64,000 nt of DNA from Neospora caninum Liverpool. Taxonomy: Eukaryota; Apicomplexa; Conoidasida; Eucoccidiorida; Sarcocystidae. The notes below the pieces were generated by a model, which was not told the origin of the DNA, made no database searches, and saw only the letters and a list, made by a program, of their open reading frames with translations. Shown here one piece after another: positions 61,801 through 64,000 of this stretch (the first letter of the stretch is position 1; each line of letters begins with the position of its first letter). Both the position numbers and the translations under genes were made by a program. The stretch covers positions 1,798,001-1,862,000 of the forward strand of contig NC_018393.1 of the NCBI RefSeq assembly GCF_000208865.1. The letters run 5' to 3'.

Positions 61801-64000
61801 AAAGCCACCAGGGAGTTCGGAAACCAGGAAGTACTGCGTAGAGAAAGAACATAGCGATATAAACGGAGACCAGAACCCCACAACAGAGGACGAGTCGCGA
61901 AGCAGAGAAGGCAGCGTGGACGACTGCTGAGGCGGAAAGCCCTCAGTGGGTGTGCAGGCACAGCAAGAACAAGCAGGCAGTCTGGGCACCGAGACCGACG
62001 GCGCTGCGGCAACAAAGACAGCAAAACATAGCAGAAAGATGTGAGACGCGTGACAGTCAAGCAACGAAGGAAGGACATATTGAACGCAATGCATTCACCT
62101 CCTTTCCCCCACGGCAGTCCACGTGTGAGTCACTCGGATGCTCGGGGTATACTACTTGCCCGCCGGTCATGGGTCTCACCGCGGCCTGTTCACGGCACTA
62201 ATAGCTCGAGTTCATCAGAGCTGTCTGCCTGCTGCTGTCCGCTGTATTTAGCTCGGCCTCCTCCAATCACATATGACGTAGAACAGGCACAGGGGCTCCT
62301 GCCTGTCTATCGAATACCTCTCACGACCACGGCGTCTCTGGAGACGCATAGTACCTAAAGACCTCGAACATGGACCACCTTCCAGAGTCCCTATCTGCGG
62401 TGTCGCGCCTTTAAATGCCTCTCATAGAGGCGCGTAACCACTTTCCCCATCTACCGCCTATACTGCAAAATTCCTCCTTGCCTTGCCGGACAGGCAGTTG
62501 TGCAAATTCGGATGCGTTTCGGCGACGAGGGTGCACAGAGGAAGCAGCGGCCTTACTTTGTAACTTTTCTGTGTTGGCAAAGTCTCTTGAAATCAGTTTG
62601 AGACGACGGTGTTCTCCGTACACACAGCCAAGTTGGGAGCGGGCTGCCCACCGCTGAACTGGAAGAACCTATCGATCACCTTCTCGTTTTCACCTGTTGT
62701 TTGCTGATGCTTGTCCGACAGAAGACCCTGCAGCTTACCTTCAGCGGCGGACGGGAACGGACCCGAGTCGGCGAGCGCGCATATGCGGAGGCCGATCATG
62801 CTTTGACAGCCTGTGCGTGCGTTTGGCAATAGGCGCGAAGGCTGACCGGCGTCAGCATCGGCTTGAGGACGCTTGCAAAGTGTCAGCGCTTCCTCACGTC
62901 TTCCTGCTTGGCTCGTAGTACCGCTGCTGCTGAATTCGTCTCCATTCGTATCGATTACCCCGCACATGTGACTCGAGAACTCGTGGGCGAGCCGCTCCTC
63001 CAACGAAGCGTTCGAGACGTCTTCATATTCTTGAGCAACGCTGCACTTTGAAGAACTCCGCGGCCTTTCTCTTCTTTCCAGAGTGCCTCCGCTCCCTCGA
63101 AAGCATGAACCTCTTGTCTCGATTCCCTTCTTGAACGGACTTTCTGAATCGGGCTCGGCTGACGCTGCGGGGTCTTCTGGGCTCTGCATGTCGCCCGCCA
63201 TGGACCTGTCGCCGTCCCCAGATTCATCAAAAATGTGGAAGGAGCGGAACAAGGGACACGGGAGTTTTGCTTGTTCTCCAGACGGAATGGGAATCTCAAT
63301 CATAGGCACGTTGGGGGTGACTGCAGTCGGCGAAAGTCCCCTTAGCCCCCCCGCGTTGGAGGACAAAGTCCCAGAACCGTCTCGCTCTCTTTCGTCGCCC
63401 TCTGGTCCTACGCGTCCGCTGTCTTCTCTCCTTTGCCTTCCCGGTAGGTCACTCTCGAGACGTTCGAGCGATACCAGCGGAGAAGAGGGAAGTCGAGGGA
63501 ACATTTCCGTCGGGAATTTCTCCCCACGGCAGACATGAAGAGAGGAGAGCGCTAGACGGAATGGTGTGCGGTTGACAACGGTGACCGGCGCTGGGGAGGG
63601 CGAGAGAAAGACATCGATCAGCATCTCCCCAGATGCCTGGAACAAACCAAAACTCAAACTGATGAGCTCCACGCAGGATGGATGAACAACCTGCCTTTGA
63701 AGCGGAAGCGTTGCTTCCCACAGGGCAGGAAGACGGCCCCTAGCAACGAACGCAGTTCCAGACGGGCGAGAAACCGACAAGGAAGAAGACGAAGGTGAAG
63801 AGAGCCACGCTCGGCGAACGAGAAGGAGTGCATCCCGAACACATCCTCCCGCAGCCCACGTTGGCTGCGTAGGCTTCGGCCTCTGTCTACCGCCGTTTGC
63901 CTTTTCGCTGTCCGTCCTGGGCCAAGGCACACCGCCGAAGCCCATACCATCTCGAAGGCGTAGCGCGACACTCCGTGTCCACAGAACAGGCAGACGTAGG
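58834..64000 (-). CDS. VPS13: VPS13-family lipid-transfer protein, C-terminal part (gene continues past the right edge)
   Basis: VPS13 proteins are bridge-like tubes that move bulk phospholipid between membranes at contact sites. Two exons are visible: one open from the window edge (64000) to about 62652, and the last exon 62003-58834 ending in TAG. Donor AGCG|GTGGGC and acceptor TTGCCGCAG are both phase 1. The first exon contains APVTVVNRTPFRLALSSL, like the middle repeat region of the family. The last exon has the C-terminal signature: SLFDLMIVNSISVSPIPLDI, then QELLAHYSALLLLRLPSLFT with the hallmark SLHLLGNP, then EPPIGALGAAEKFCLHALAV and an acidic FFFLDGDSDDYSYIEF. Long Ser-rich insertions separate these blocks, as is common in coccidian proteins. 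A donor at TGT|GTACGG nearby is an alternative. The 5' end and the N-terminal chorein domain lie outside the window. Confidence 0.82.

Overview
The window looks like nuclear DNA of a tissue-cyst-forming coccidian, most likely Toxoplasma gondii; Hammondia or Neospora cannot be excluded. The reasons are very long, GC-rich, Ser/Ala/Pro-rich exons carrying short ApiAP2 (AP2/ERF-like) DNA-binding domains, GT-AG introns of a few hundred bases, and two insertions of mitochondrial DNA whose cytochrome b and rRNA cores match the T. gondii organelle. There are no bacterial operons, insertion sequences or CRISPR arrays.

Layout: four large genes are clear and all lie on the minus strand. (1) 3782-15680, a giant ApiAP2 gene with one canonical AP2 domain split by an intron and one divergent AP2-like domain in its last exon. 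(2) 21909-23652, a two-exon SFT2-family vesicle-transport gene. (3) 27041-36313, a second giant ApiAP2 gene with a divergent AP2-like segment followed by a canonical AP2 domain, again interrupted by introns. (4) 58834 to the right edge, the 3' part of a VPS13-family (bridge-like lipid-transfer) gene. Splice phases were checked by hand and agree for genes 2 and 3 and for every junction of gene 1 except the first.

Between 37 and 58 kb, and again in 1-3.7 kb, long ORFs vanish. Here I see small multi-exon genes on both strands. Four can be assembled with consistent splice phases into proteins of about 96-166 residues, each with an N-terminal hydrophobic (signal or signal-anchor) segment and a second membrane segment near the C terminus: 44811-45299 (+), 47503-48128 (-), 52011-53253 (-) and 56689-57316 (+). 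This shape is typical of coccidian secretory-pathway proteins such as dense-granule proteins. I do not recognise any of them, and they need transcript support. Several further lone exons are listed at low confidence.

Other structure: mitochondrial-DNA insertions at about 24.78-24.95 kb and 55.58-55.64 kb, a GC-rich degenerate minisatellite at 41.66-41.86 kb, a (CTA)12 tract, a run of 17 G, a C-rich potential quadruplex, and several short tandem or palindromic repeats. The two AP2 factors are presumably nuclear regulators, whereas SFT2 and VPS13 act in the endomembrane system. Nothing in the sequence ties these genes into one pathway.
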